Below, piece after piece: positions 7,875-16,006 of a stretch of 32,124 nucleotides of DNA. A model generated the notes under the pieces. It did not search any database. It had not been told where the DNA came from and was given only the letters and a program-made list of their open reading frames with translations. The DNA is taken from the NCBI GenBank assembly GCA_012963885.1, contig DTUY01000127.1, forward strand, positions 1 through 32,124, written 5' to 3'. How positions within the stretch are numbered: position 1 is the first letter of the stretch; each line of letters begins with the position of its first letter. Source of the DNA: Candidatus Poribacteria bacterium. Lineage in GTDB: Bacteria > Poribacteria > WGA-4E > UBA9662. The translations under genes and the position numbers were made by a program.

Positions 7875-8894
7875 CTACTGGACTGTAATGACAATCCTGC
7901 CGTTTACCCCTCCAATTCTCATTAGATCTAAAGCTTGGTTAACCTCCTCTAGTGGAAATGTTTTTGCGATCGGAGGGTTAATTATTCCGGCGGCTAGCAT
8001 GCCGATGACATCGTCAATATCCTGCCTAGAACCGTTTCGAGTACCAATAATCTCTAGTTCCCGCTGTGCGATTTGGATAGTATCAATTTCTGGAAATTCA
8101 GGTTCTTCGCCAATAACCACAATCTGTCCACCACGCATAACATACTCGGCACTGGCCTTCATGGTAGTGGAAGTGCCAACACAATCGAAAACACATTGTA
8201 CACCATCACCCCCCGCAAATTCTTTGATCTGTTTAAGGGTATCAGGATGGTCCGGTTGTAGTGCCAGATCCGCACCGAGTTTTTTTGCTGTTTCTAGCTT
8301 CCCTTGCGTTCGACTGGTGGCAACAATGTTTACTCCCGAGGCCCTTAGTATCTGAACTAATATCTGCCCGATCCCACCAGACCCAACTATCACCGCAGTA
8401 TCATTTGGTCCTAACCTTGTCCTTCTAATCGCATGGATAGCAGTAATTGCAGCGCAACTTGATAAACCACCAACTTCGAAGGAAATTTGCTTGGGTAAAA
8501 CAAATAGATTCTCTGCAGGGGCAACGAAGTACTCAGCAAAAGCACCATCATTTAATACTCCCAGCAATCCTATGAGGTTTGCACACTGGGCATCTGATCC
8601 TACACGGCAATAGTAGCAATTTCCACAAGTAAAAAAAAGATGAGGCACGACACGCTGTCCTGTCTCAAAACCAGATACATTCTGACCTACCTCGACCACA
8701 ATACCTGCTGGCTCATGCCCAAGAATATGAGGAAGCTGAGGAATGTATGCCAGTCCGTCGTAGATGTGTAGATCCGTTCGGCATATCCCACATGCTTTGG
8801 TTTCAACTAGTACATCATCTGGCCCAATTTGCGGTATGGGAACATCTTCGATGCACAAAGGATTACCGACCTTATGTAAGACGGCAGCTTTCAT
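7875..8894 (-). CDS. Zinc-dependent medium-chain alcohol dehydrogenase
   Basis: This is a 339-residue MDR-family NAD(P)-dependent dehydrogenase that interconverts a secondary or sugar alcohol and its ketone. Catalytic zinc ligands are visible in CGICRTDLH (C38) and GHEPAG (H60, E61). The structural-zinc lobe has four cysteines, C90, C93, C96 and C104 (CGNCYYCRVGSDAQC). The Rossmann motif is VIVGSGGIGQILVQIL. Length and domain order are normal. A TTG four codons upstream is possible, but ATG 8894 fits the usual MKAAVLH start and has GGAA seven bases before it. It is followed by the hypothetical ORF and preceded, after about 200 bases, by the isomerase-like gene. It probably oxidises an intermediate of the same pathway as the BKACE enzyme. 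Confidence 0.88.
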   Translation of the reverse strand: MKAAVLHKVGNPLCIEDVPIPQIGPDDVLVETKACGICRTDLHIYDGLAYIPQLPHILGHEPAGIVVEVGQNVSGFETGQRVVPHLFFTCGNCYYCRVGSDAQCANLIGLLGVLNDGAFAEYFVAPAENLFVLPKQISFEVGGLSSCAAITAIHAIRRTRLGPNDTAVIVGSGGIGQILVQILRASGVNIVATSRTQGKLETAKKLGADLALQPDHPDTLKQIKEFAGGDGVQCVFDCVGTSTTMKASAEYVMRGGQIVVIGEEPEFPEIDTIQIAQRELEIIGTRNGSRQDIDDVIGMLAAGIINPPIAKTFPLEEVNQALDLMRIGGVNGRIVITVQ

Positions 8895-9102
8895 AAATGT
8901 TTCCAAGTGGATAACTATTTCGTTCTGAAGTACTGCGGATGATCAGCACCCCCCTGGATTTTGTTCGCAATCAGATCCAAGCGAGTTAGATAAAGACGAC
9001 GGAGAACACAACGTACGAAAACGAAACAATCAATTATGTGTTTAATTAACAGATAGAAATTTAGAATTAATCAAACAAAGGACATCAGAGCCAATTTGTC
9101 AG

Positions 9103-9903
9103 CTATAGTCCTAATTTTTCTTCTACCATTTTTATACGTTCTAAATTACGTTTTGCTCCATCTTCCAGCAGAGGATAGTTATACATATCACTTGTTAAAG
9201 TACCATTAAAACTAATCTCTTGCAGGTTTTCAACGATGGCATCCAGTGCTAGTTCCCCTTCTCCCAGAGGAAGATGCAGGGCATAAGTACGACTATCTCC
9301 ATCTGAAAAATGAATGTGTTGAATGCGATGCGCTAAATTCTTAATTGCCTGAAGATATGTATCGGGTTGTCCGACTCCGTAATGACAGCAATCGTACACC
9401 AAACCGATATTGCAGCGATCAATTCCATCAATCAGATCAATGGCGAAGGTGTCATCCATGCTCAATGTATCCGGATGAGGTTCTAATACAACCTTTAACC
9501 CATTCTGACCTGAGAGATCCGCAATCTCTTGGAAGAGAGGAATAAGGATCTGAAGGCATTCCCCCGGACTTCTCCCGTCAGCGATATCTATTTGCCCATC
9601 ATGGGCGATAATCTGAACGAGATCAAGGTCGGAGGCAAAATCAATTGCCTGCTTGAAACCTCCTACTGTTTCTTCTCTGGCGTGATAGGGATCAAAGTCC
9701 ACCCAGGCATCGAAACCATACATTGACAGGCCAAGCCCTTTAACCCAATCAGCAAAGACTTTTCGTGTCCCAGTGGTGGTAAGTTTTTCAAAGAAAGGTA
9801 TACGGGAAACTTCTATCGATTCAAAACCTATTCCCTGTATGAGGTGACAAATATCTTCGATGCTCCGATTCTCATAAAAACTAACAGCATTGATACATGC
9901 CAT
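9103..9903 (-). CDS. Sugar phosphate isomerase/epimerase-like TIM barrel (AP-endonuclease-2 fold)
   Basis: This 266-residue cytoplasmic protein belongs to the xylose-isomerase-like barrel family, which includes hydroxypyruvate isomerase, tagatose epimerase and IolE/IolI. Metal-binding positions are visible in order: a Glu in VVLEPHPD, Asp and His in GLVYDCCHYGVG, His and Asp in HIHFSDGDS, and a final Glu in LGEGELALD. The start is ATG 9903, not the upstream TTG 9909, because a full AGGAGG lies six bases before the ATG. The gene follows the BKACE gene by only 17 bases, so the two are surely co-transcribed. It probably isomerises or epimerises a keto or hydroxy intermediate; the substrate is unknown. 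Confidence 0.85.
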   Translation of the reverse strand: MACINAVSFYENRSIEDICHLIQGIGFESIEVSRIPFFEKLTTTGTRKVFADWVKGLGLSMYGFDAWVDFDPYHAREETVGGFKQAIDFASDLDLVQIIAHDGQIDIADGRSPGECLQILIPLFQEIADLSGQNGLKVVLEPHPDTLSMDDTFAIDLIDGIDRCNIGLVYDCCHYGVGQPDTYLQAIKNLAHRIQHIHFSDGDSRTYALHLPLGEGELALDAIVENLQEISFNGTLTSDMYNYPLLEDGAKRNLERIKMVEEKLGL

Positions 9904-9909
9904 CTGCAA

Positions 9910-9915
9910 CCTCCT
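9910..9915 (-). promoter_or_regulatory. Shine-Dalgarno AGGAGG deciding the start of the isomerase-like gene
   Basis: A perfect AGGAGG on the minus strand sits six bases before ATG 9903. It overlaps the BKACE-isomerase junction and selects ATG 9903 over TTG 9909. Confidence 0.8.
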
Positions 9916-9920
9916 GCTGT

Positions 9921-10781
9921 TTATCCAATAATTTGGTGAGCTTCTTCTGGTGAAGCAATCTCTCTTCCCAATTCTCGGGAGATACGTACAATCTTCTCCA
10001 CTAATTCGGCATTACTCTTAGCATATTTACCAAGAGCCAAATAAGGATTATCTTCCATCCCAACCCGAACATGTCCACCCAAGATGATAGCTGTGGTCAG
10101 GATCTGCCAATGTGTTGAGGGATCCATAACACTTACGTTATAGTTGAAATTGTCCGGTTTGTGATCATGCATATACATCATCGCTTTAGGAGTTGGAGGT
10201 GTCCAGCAACCTCCTTTCCAACCGAGAAAAAATGTTGTCCAAACAGGTGTTTTCAATAGTCCCTGTTCAACTAACCTCACGGCGTTCCAGATACCGCCAT
10301 AGTGAAATGCTTCAACCTCCACTTTGACACCATATTCGGCTGTGACCCGACAATATTCAGCCAACTCGTCCCGATCATGAATGCCATATAGCTCAACAGG
10401 GGGATTTCCCGGTTCGTAATCAAAGCATTCATCGTGAGCATTGAAACAGATCGACATCATATCAGGATGCTGTTTCATAAGTTCTTTACGCTGTGGGAAA
10501 CGACCGTTTGCAATACCATATTGGATTATCGGATCACATTTATCCTCAATCAATCCCTTCAAGCTTGCCCACCCAGGAACATCCAAATCAGACAATTTGG
10601 TACCATCAGCTTGGATTTCCTCGTCGACGGTGTATGGCCCGTGTAAGTGACAAATACTTGCTCCAGCATTCACGCTGCGTATATATTCTTCAGCTTGGGT
10701 TGCTACACTTTTGGGATTATGGGGATTACTAGGATATGACATCGTCGAATCGCATGTAACGGTGATAATAAGTTTTTCCAT
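9921..10781 (-). CDS. Beta-keto acid cleavage enzyme (BKACE, DUF849), divergent
   Basis: This 286-residue zinc enzyme belongs to the family of 3-keto-5-aminohexanoate cleavage enzyme (Kce). The family condenses a beta-keto acid with acetyl-CoA to give acetoacetate and a new acyl-CoA. The TIM-barrel start IITVTCDST, the zinc pair in CHLHG (H45, H47) and the C-terminal GGHVRVGMEDN (R239, E243, D244) match the metal and catalytic positions of Kce as I know them. The usual HxHxRD is HLHGPY here and the substrate loop FFLGWKGGCWTPP is unusual, so the substrate probably differs from characterised members. It is the first gene of a tight pair with the isomerase-like gene and lies about 300 bases downstream of the GntR regulator. 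Confidence 0.87.
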   Translation of the reverse strand: MEKLIITVTCDSTMSYPSNPHNPKSVATQAEEYIRSVNAGASICHLHGPYTVDEEIQADGTKLSDLDVPGWASLKGLIEDKCDPIIQYGIANGRFPQRKELMKQHPDMMSICFNAHDECFDYEPGNPPVELYGIHDRDELAEYCRVTAEYGVKVEVEAFHYGGIWNAVRLVEQGLLKTPVWTTFFLGWKGGCWTPPTPKAMMYMHDHKPDNFNYNVSVMDPSTHWQILTTAIILGGHVRVGMEDNPYLALGKYAKSNAELVEKIVRISRELGREIASPEEAHQIIG

Positions 10782-11086
10782 GGATTAAGTATCCTTGCCA
10801 AATTTGGTCTTTGAGACAGGATAACCAACATCGTCGGGTATGTTTTATATTATAATATCGCTAAATGTCTACACTCGTTTGAGATAGTAGCTGTGTGGAA
10901 TGCAAATACGAGGTGGGAATCAGCCAAAAACTTGCCGGACTTTCTAACTTTCTAATAAACAATACTAAAAGCCAAGATTTTCCAATGAGGCAGTATTGCG
11001 AAATAGTCTAATGGAGTTTATCGAATAACCTCTAGAGGTTATCCACCCACGGTGAAAAAAGATCGAACATGTGGGAAATGGCGTTT
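10782..11086. other. 305-bp gap between BKACE and GntR genes
   Basis: No convincing gene is seen. The stretch holds a 12-bp palindrome ATATTATAATAT (10847-10858), whose centre TATAAT could be a -10 box for the BKACE gene on the minus strand. No good -35 is visible at 17 bases. A promoter and GntR operator would be expected here. Confidence 0.4.
10847..10858. promoter_or_regulatory. AT-rich palindrome, possible promoter or operator of the BKACE-isomerase unit
   Basis: ATATTATAATAT is self-complementary, contains TATAAT on the minus strand, and lies 66 bases before the BKACE start. A FadR-type operator normally has a TNGTNNNACNA core, which is not evident, so binding by the adjacent GntR protein is only a guess. 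Confidence 0.25.
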
Positions 11087-11734
11087 TTAGGCTCCAATAC
11101 CAACTTCGTAGGTATTTTCGATATGCTTTGCAATCAGCTCTTCTGCTTCTTGATTCTTCTGCCTCTTCATGGCAGCAACGACAGCTCGATGTTCTTTTTG
11201 AGCTCTTTTAGCTCTGGCAGGTAATTGAGCAGTTAATATTCGAAAGATGTTTATACGATTTCGAATATTATCCAGCAACTGAAATAAGACTTCATTATCA
11301 GATTTCTGAATAATGTAGCTGTGCAGTTGCTCATCTGTGTCTAGCCAAGCTTTTGGATCTTCTGCCTCGATGCTTTTATCACCTGCTTGTAAAATTTCTT
11401 CCAATCTTTTGTAATCCGCAGGACTCAAATTCGGGACAGCCAAGTTAATAGCCAGACTCTCTAAAACAGTACGCACATCAAAGAGATCCTTGAACTGCTC
11501 CTGAGATGGCATAACAACCTGGGCACCTTTATGAGCAATAATCTCGACAAGCCCATCTTTGACCAAAAGCCTCAACGCTTCTCGGATGGGGGTTAGACTA
11601 GTTCCCATTTCTGCAGCCAGGTGACTAACGATTAATCGAGAACCAGGTTTAAGTTCTTGATTAATTATTCGTTTTTTTACATTCTGGCGAACCTGATCTG
11701 CTAAAGTTGAATATTCAACTTGATTTTCGTTCAT
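11087..11734 (-). CDS. GntR-family transcriptional regulator, FCD (FadR) subfamily
   Basis: This 215-residue dimeric repressor or activator is probably controlled by a small carboxylate. The N-terminal winged helix-turn-helix spans about residues 10-75 (LKPGSRLIVSHLAAEMG and TPIREALRLLVKDGLVE). The C-terminal FCD domain spans about 80-207. Metal-site residues are visible as D134 and H138 (DTDEQLHSY), H182 (EHRAVV) and H204 (AKHIENT). An AGGAGG lies about 12 bases before ATG 11734. It sits between the amidohydrolase and BKACE genes, so control of this catabolic block is the natural inference. Confidence 0.88.
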   Translation of the reverse strand: MNENQVEYSTLADQVRQNVKKRIINQELKPGSRLIVSHLAAEMGTSLTPIREALRLLVKDGLVEIIAHKGAQVVMPSQEQFKDLFDVRTVLESLAINLAVPNLSPADYKRLEEILQAGDKSIEAEDPKAWLDTDEQLHSYIIQKSDNEVLFQLLDNIRNRINIFRILTAQLPARAKRAQKEHRAVVAAMKRQKNQEAEELIAKHIENTYEVGIGA

Positions 11735-12231
11735 TACAATCTAATACCTCCTAATAAATAGTAAATTGCACAATAGAACCCATATCAAAAATCCAATTTT
11801 TCATGACACAGCATAAAGGATTTCGCCCTGATTGACCGAATCCCTTCGCTATATTAATTAACTCCTAAAAATATATTAAAGTCAAGTTTTCTGTAAATCG
11901 CCACAAATTCTTCTACATATGTTGCCCATATTATATACAAACCCATGATGATTCTGCAATCCGAAAAGCTTTTCACTGCGGCGGCAAAAAACTGGCATTC
12001 CCAACAATATTACACAAGATAAAGGTTAAAACCATGTACCCACGACAACTCAAATTAACATAAACAGAATACTATGTGTTTGTTTTGGCTTTTCGCAGTT
12101 GTGTATGATCTGAAACCTACAGTCTTACAGTGGAGTTAGGATACTCAATAGTCACTTTCGATGTGGTCATGTAAAAGGGCTTGGGGGTGAATTGAATGTT
12201 TGTCGGTAAACTTTCAATTTTGTTATCAGAA
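11735..12231. other. 497-bp AT-rich intergenic region
   Basis: No credible gene, RNA or repeat was found on either strand. It should hold the GntR promoter on the minus strand and the 3' end of the amidohydrolase transcript. No strong hairpin with a T-run was found. Confidence 0.5.
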
Positions 12232-13395
12232 CTAGTGGTTTATAACCGTATACTCTCCTGCAGTCTTCCAGTCAGGCCAGCTTAAACCATTTGGATCCCA
12301 GACAATCTGGCCACTTCGGATGGTCATCATACACTGAAGCTTTTGATTCCCCTGAAGTCTGGCATGCCCTGAATCAACGAACCCAAAATTACCTCTTTGC
12401 AAGTCGAGGACAGCAATATCAGCTTCCGCATCGATGCCGAGATTACCCAATTCCAACCGATGAATTGCTTGGGCTGGTTTCGCAGTTGACCGTAGAAGGA
12501 CATCTTCTAACGACATTCCCATGTTGAGGCATTTCGACATGGTGGTCAACATGTTTGCGTTGGGAATAAGAGCGCTACGTTTATGTAGATCTGTACTAAT
12601 AGTATCTGGTAAAAATCCTTGCTGAATCGCAGGAACTGCAACCCGCCACCAGAAACTTCCTGCGCCATGTCCCAAGTCAAAGAGAATTCCTCGCTCTCGG
12701 GCTTCAAGCATGTAGTCTTCAACTTTCCCATCCGAATCTAAGGTTGGAATATGTTGCGCGTATACATGCGTATGGATATCATTTGGCCGCATACGCTTCA
12801 GGATTAGATCCGAATAGGATCGTGTTGGTCTTGGCCAAAAATCAATCATTACAGGTGTGTTGCTTAGTTCAGCAGCCCGAATGGCTCTATCTACTGCCTC
12901 CCAACCTGCCCCGCCAAAATGCGCGGTTTTAACACCCACAATAGATTCAGGGTACTTCTGCACAGTTTCAGCACAAGGAACCGGATCCATTTCATTTATA
13001 TCTTGTTCAACCGCGCCCAACATTCCCGCTCCAACAATATTTAAAAGAACTAAAACACGGGTTTGGGATTTTGTTATAATGGTATCTCTAAATTCTTCGA
13101 AAGACTTCCAACCAGCTCCGCCCGTATCAACAACTGTTGTGACACCATTTGTGAATGAATGAACATCAGGAAACATCCAGCCATCATATCCTCCGTAAAC
13201 GTGAACATGAATGTCAATCAAACCAGGAGTCACATAGTAACCAAAGACAGAGACTGTCTTGCTACTTTCTGTAGATGGGATATTCGGCAAAACCGCAGCA
13301 ATTTTCCTGTCTTTGATGGCAACGTCCATAACCGCGTCGATCTGATTTGCCGGATCAACCACATGCCCACCTTTCAAAATGAGATCATAAGTCAT
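12232..13395 (-). CDS. Amidohydrolase/deacetylase family metallohydrolase (COG3964-like)
   Basis: This 387-residue dihydroorotase-superfamily enzyme hydrolyses an ester or N-acyl bond in the cytoplasm. The N-terminal beta-sandwich begins YDLILKGGHVVDP. The metal motif is DIHVHVYGG (H63, H65) and the bridging carboxylated lysine is in VGVKTAHFGG (K156). A later His lies in HTHVY (about H210) and the catalytic Asp in STDLHKRS (D269). A C-terminal sandwich strand closes the fold (ADIAVLDLQRG). Where many relatives have VMVH, this protein has VMID (D185). This may be a subfamily trait or a changed metal site. The ATG at 13395 is the natural family start. It could release the core compound from a conjugate before the BKACE step. 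Confidence 0.82.
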   Translation of the reverse strand: MTYDLILKGGHVVDPANQIDAVMDVAIKDRKIAAVLPNIPSTESSKTVSVFGYYVTPGLIDIHVHVYGGYDGWMFPDVHSFTNGVTTVVDTGGAGWKSFEEFRDTIITKSQTRVLVLLNIVGAGMLGAVEQDINEMDPVPCAETVQKYPESIVGVKTAHFGGAGWEAVDRAIRAAELSNTPVMIDFWPRPTRSYSDLILKRMRPNDIHTHVYAQHIPTLDSDGKVEDYMLEARERGILFDLGHGAGSFWWRVAVPAIQQGFLPDTISTDLHKRSALIPNANMLTTMSKCLNMGMSLEDVLLRSTAKPAQAIHRLELGNLGIDAEADIAVLDLQRGNFGFVDSGHARLQGNQKLQCMMTIRSGQIVWDPNGLSWPDWKTAGEYTVINH

Positions 13396-13483
13396 TATTC
13401 ACCTTACCTCATGAAAAAATTGTAGGTTAGCATATTATACAATTAATTACTTCCCAGCAGATGTGGAAACTTAAAAGAGCTTA

Positions 13484-14008
13484 CTATTTCGCCTGTAACG
13501 ATTTCTGGTAGAGAGCAATAGCATAGAATTCGTATGAGGCTGCTTGATCCGGCACGTCAACCACGTGTACTGTAAATCGGGCTGGCACGCCATTTTCAGG
13601 CATATAATCCTTGAAAAAGTTGCTGTAGGCTCGAGCATAAGCTTGACGCAACCTCTCTTGTTCGACAAGATATCCCTGAGGATCTACCAGCGGGTTTGGT
13701 GATTTAGGCTGACATCCAAACGCGTGAACCTCGACAAAGTCGATGTCTTTCAGCGAATCACAAATATCGGCTTCTTGCAACCAAGACTCCCAACTTTTGA
13801 ACACCAGTGGAATTTCATCATCAGGATTCATTGAAACCAGTTCCTCCAAGTTGAGAACTCCTTTTGCCGAATACCCACCGGTCAGTCCGGAAAAGTAAAT
13901 CTTCAAATCGCCATCGGGTAATGTTTCCGTGACAAGTGCTGAAAGAACTGGAGTTTCCCCATGATAATAGTAAGTCAATTTTCCACGCTTTTTGACATTA
14001 AAAGCCAT
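13484..14008 (-). CDS. RidA-like (YjgF/TdcF) divergent protein
   Basis: The protein has 174 residues from ATG 14008, which has GGAGAA seven bases upstream; the GTG at 14023 is less likely. The C-terminal half resembles the RidA fold: RLRQAYARAYSNFF as the helix, then GVPARFTVHVVDVPDQAASYEFYAIALYQ across positions where RidA proteins have PARTTV..LP....VEIEAIA. The N-terminal half (YYYHGETPVLSALV, KIYFSGLTGGYSAKG) could be the first RidA strands with extra sequence, since the family is usually about 130 residues. RidA proteins remove reactive enamine/imine intermediates. Assignment is tentative. It lies between the SDR and amidohydrolase genes on the same strand. Confidence 0.55.
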   Translation of the reverse strand: MAFNVKKRGKLTYYYHGETPVLSALVTETLPDGDLKIYFSGLTGGYSAKGVLNLEELVSMNPDDEIPLVFKSWESWLQEADICDSLKDIDFVEVHAFGCQPKSPNPLVDPQGYLVEQERLRQAYARAYSNFFKDYMPENGVPARFTVHVVDVPDQAASYEFYAIALYQKSLQAK

Positions 14009-14015
14009 TAGTATT

Positions 14016-14021
14016 TTCTCC
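14016..14021 (-). promoter_or_regulatory. Shine-Dalgarno GGAGAA deciding the start of the RidA-like gene
   Basis: GGAGAA on the minus strand lies seven bases before ATG 14008. It overlaps the GTG at 14023, which therefore lacks its own site. Confidence 0.65.
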
Positions 14022-14147
14022 ACATATTCAAGTGTAGTTATAGTAGAATGTTGATGATGTTGTAGTATATTACATCATAACCCAAGTTTTGAACTCCGTG
14101 CAATTTTAGAGGTTGTTTTATCTCCTAGCAGGAGACAAAATAGTTAG

Positions 14148-15149
14148 CTAATTGCCCTCAAAGTGACTGGGTAATGCTTCGATTGCAGCAATGATTCTAT
14201 CTTCTAGATCGCTGTCGTCACTGCTATGTACACGATTATGTCTATCCATCCATGCAATGTTTTCCTCCAAACTTTTTACTAGATCCTGTTTAGGTTGAAA
14301 TTCAGGAATATCCCTAGCGATTTTTGAATTGCTAAAGATTTGCGTGTGTCCGAAGTTCATGCTTAATCCACCAAAACGCTCTGGTGAGATCGCAATTAAG
14401 ACATCTTGTGGAACATGGATGATTTTGGCTTTAACATCCAGTGCTTCAGCAACTGCATAATGCCATTGGTCCCACGTTCGTGGTTGCGGATGAGGGATGT
14501 TATAAATTTCACCAAAGCATTTTGATCGACCAAGTACAGATTCAAACCCAACTCCAGCATCATGTGATGAAAGAAATTGGAAATAGCTTAGGCCATCTCC
14601 GGCAGAAAGAATTGGTTTTTCTTGACGAATCCGATCTATCCAACTGCTGTCACCGCCTACTTGCCTTTGCACATCCATACCGGGACCGTAGGTATAAGAT
14701 GGCTTGAAAATGGTAACCGGAAATCCATCTTCCCTATACGCTTCCAGCAATAATTTATCAGCAGCAATTTTATCAAGTCCGTATTTCGATTGACCGTTCA
14801 ATGGAGCTTCCTCATCCAAGTTTATTCCACTAAACGGTGGACCATAAGTCATGACCGTTGAACATTGGATAAAGTGTGCTACTCGCCAGCGAAACGCACG
14901 TAATGCAGAAGCGGCATCTTCCGCATCAAAGGAAATCATATCGATAACAGCGTCAAAAGCCTCGGAACGCATTTTATCTTCGAAATCCTTACGTTGGCGC
15001 CGATCACCGTGAATAACGCGTACATCAGAAGACGGAGGATCGGGATGTCGCCCTCGATTAAATAGAGTAACTTCGTGATTCTGATCTAGTAACGCGGTTA
15101 CAATTCCACGACTAATGTTTCCCGTGCCACCAATAACTAATACTTCCAT
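14148..15149 (-). CDS. NAD-dependent epimerase/dehydratase, extended SDR
   Basis: This 333-residue extended short-chain dehydrogenase has the nucleotide motif IGGTGNISRGIV at 6-17, a NRG motif after the second strand (31-33), and the active-site set S97 with YGLDK (Y123, K127). FKPSYTYGPG marks the substrate side. NRG-type relatives often use NADP and include atypical epimerases close to the CSP41 group. A GGGAGA lies about 13 bases upstream. It is the most upstream gene of the minus-strand catabolic block. The likely job is oxidation or epimerisation of a sugar-like substrate; the exact reaction is unknown. Confidence 0.85.
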   Translation of the reverse strand: MEVLVIGGTGNISRGIVTALLDQNHEVTLFNRGRHPDPPSSDVRVIHGDRRQRKDFEDKMRSEAFDAVIDMISFDAEDAASALRAFRWRVAHFIQCSTVMTYGPPFSGINLDEEAPLNGQSKYGLDKIAADKLLLEAYREDGFPVTIFKPSYTYGPGMDVQRQVGGDSSWIDRIRQEKPILSAGDGLSYFQFLSSHDAGVGFESVLGRSKCFGEIYNIPHPQPRTWDQWHYAVAEALDVKAKIIHVPQDVLIAISPERFGGLSMNFGHTQIFSNSKIARDIPEFQPKQDLVKSLEENIAWMDRHNRVHSSDDSDLEDRIIAAIEALPSHFEGN

Positions 15150-15421
15150 ATTTTTTATTTTTCTCCCTGTTTTTGATCATTATTGGTCTAATTAGACCTC
15201 CTACAACGTTAAGTAGTAAAACTCTTCGAAAAAATATTTGGACTCAAAAATCTCCGAACTTCTGTTTCTTCGACTTGCGTAAGGGGGCATTGAAGTCAAC
15301 TAAACCGGCATACATTAACTAATAGTATTGGTGAAAAATGGCGATTATATTATGTGCCAAGTGATTTGGTGTAAAGCGTAAAGGTCGAGGATGTAATTTG
15401 TTGCAATTAAAGTATTGAGAC

Positions 15422-15708
15422 GAAAGCAAAGAAGTGATTAACTACCCATTGGTGGATCTTTCTAATGCCTTTGATCCAGCATGGAATCTGTACCATGGCC
15501 ATGCCAACCTTCAGCAGTTTGAAGGTTGGCTCAATTACCAATGGCTGTTGATGCAGTCGTAGATGTTTCAGTCTTTATCTGCCTTCGGATTGGGAACACA
15601 GGTTGAGCCTGACAAAAAGAAGCCATTGGAGATTGTCAGCCAGAAGTGCTTTGTCTACCTGAGCGACAATCAACTGAGCCACCGATCAGCTGTTGCATTC
15701 TATTCATA
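15422..15708 (+). pseudogene. Decayed ORF of unknown family upstream of groEL
   Basis: A frame with protein-like content runs from about 15422 to a TAG near 15706, broken by one in-frame TAG near 15560. The first part includes VDLSNAFDPAWNLYHGHAN and EGWLNYQWLLMQ; the second includes AFGLGTQVEPDKKKPLEIV and KCFVYLSDNQLSHRSAVAF. No start codon context or family is recognised. It may be a gene remnant, and the flanking 15150-15421 and 15709-15920 hold nothing else I can support. Confidence 0.4.
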
Positions 15709-15923
15709 GCTGGTACTTTTTTGAATTTTGCTATGGATTAGAATACCCGGATTCAGTTGTAGCCAGCAATTCTTTTAATTTCTTCAATACTAATAATTAA
15801 GTATAAAATTTAATAGAATACGTTATTCTGGATTTCTCAAAGCATAGAGAACACTGTTTAATAGTATAAGTTTTAAGCTAGTTTGCTTGATGCAATCAAC
15901 CTTTAATCTAGCTCTATTACAGT

Positions 15924-15953
15924 TTGACTTTGAATATCATGTTAATGTATAAT
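15924..15953 (+). promoter_or_regulatory. Sigma-70-type promoter of groEL
   Basis: TTGACT (15924-15929), an 18-base spacer and a perfect TATAAT (15948-15953) lie 53 bases before the groEL ATG. No CIRCE repeat (TTAGCACTC-N9-GAGTGCTAA) is present between promoter and gene, so HrcA control is not indicated. Confidence 0.7.
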
Positions 15954-16006
15954 TATGCGTCGTTATTTCATTTAAGAGATTAAACATTTTTGGAGGAATA
16001 ATACAC

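Noticed and set aside
8907-9060. Minus-strand open stretch upstream of the alcohol dehydrogenase ending ADHPQYFRTK
   Set aside because: About 50 codons without a start codon or recognisable family; such open stretches occur by chance at this base composition.
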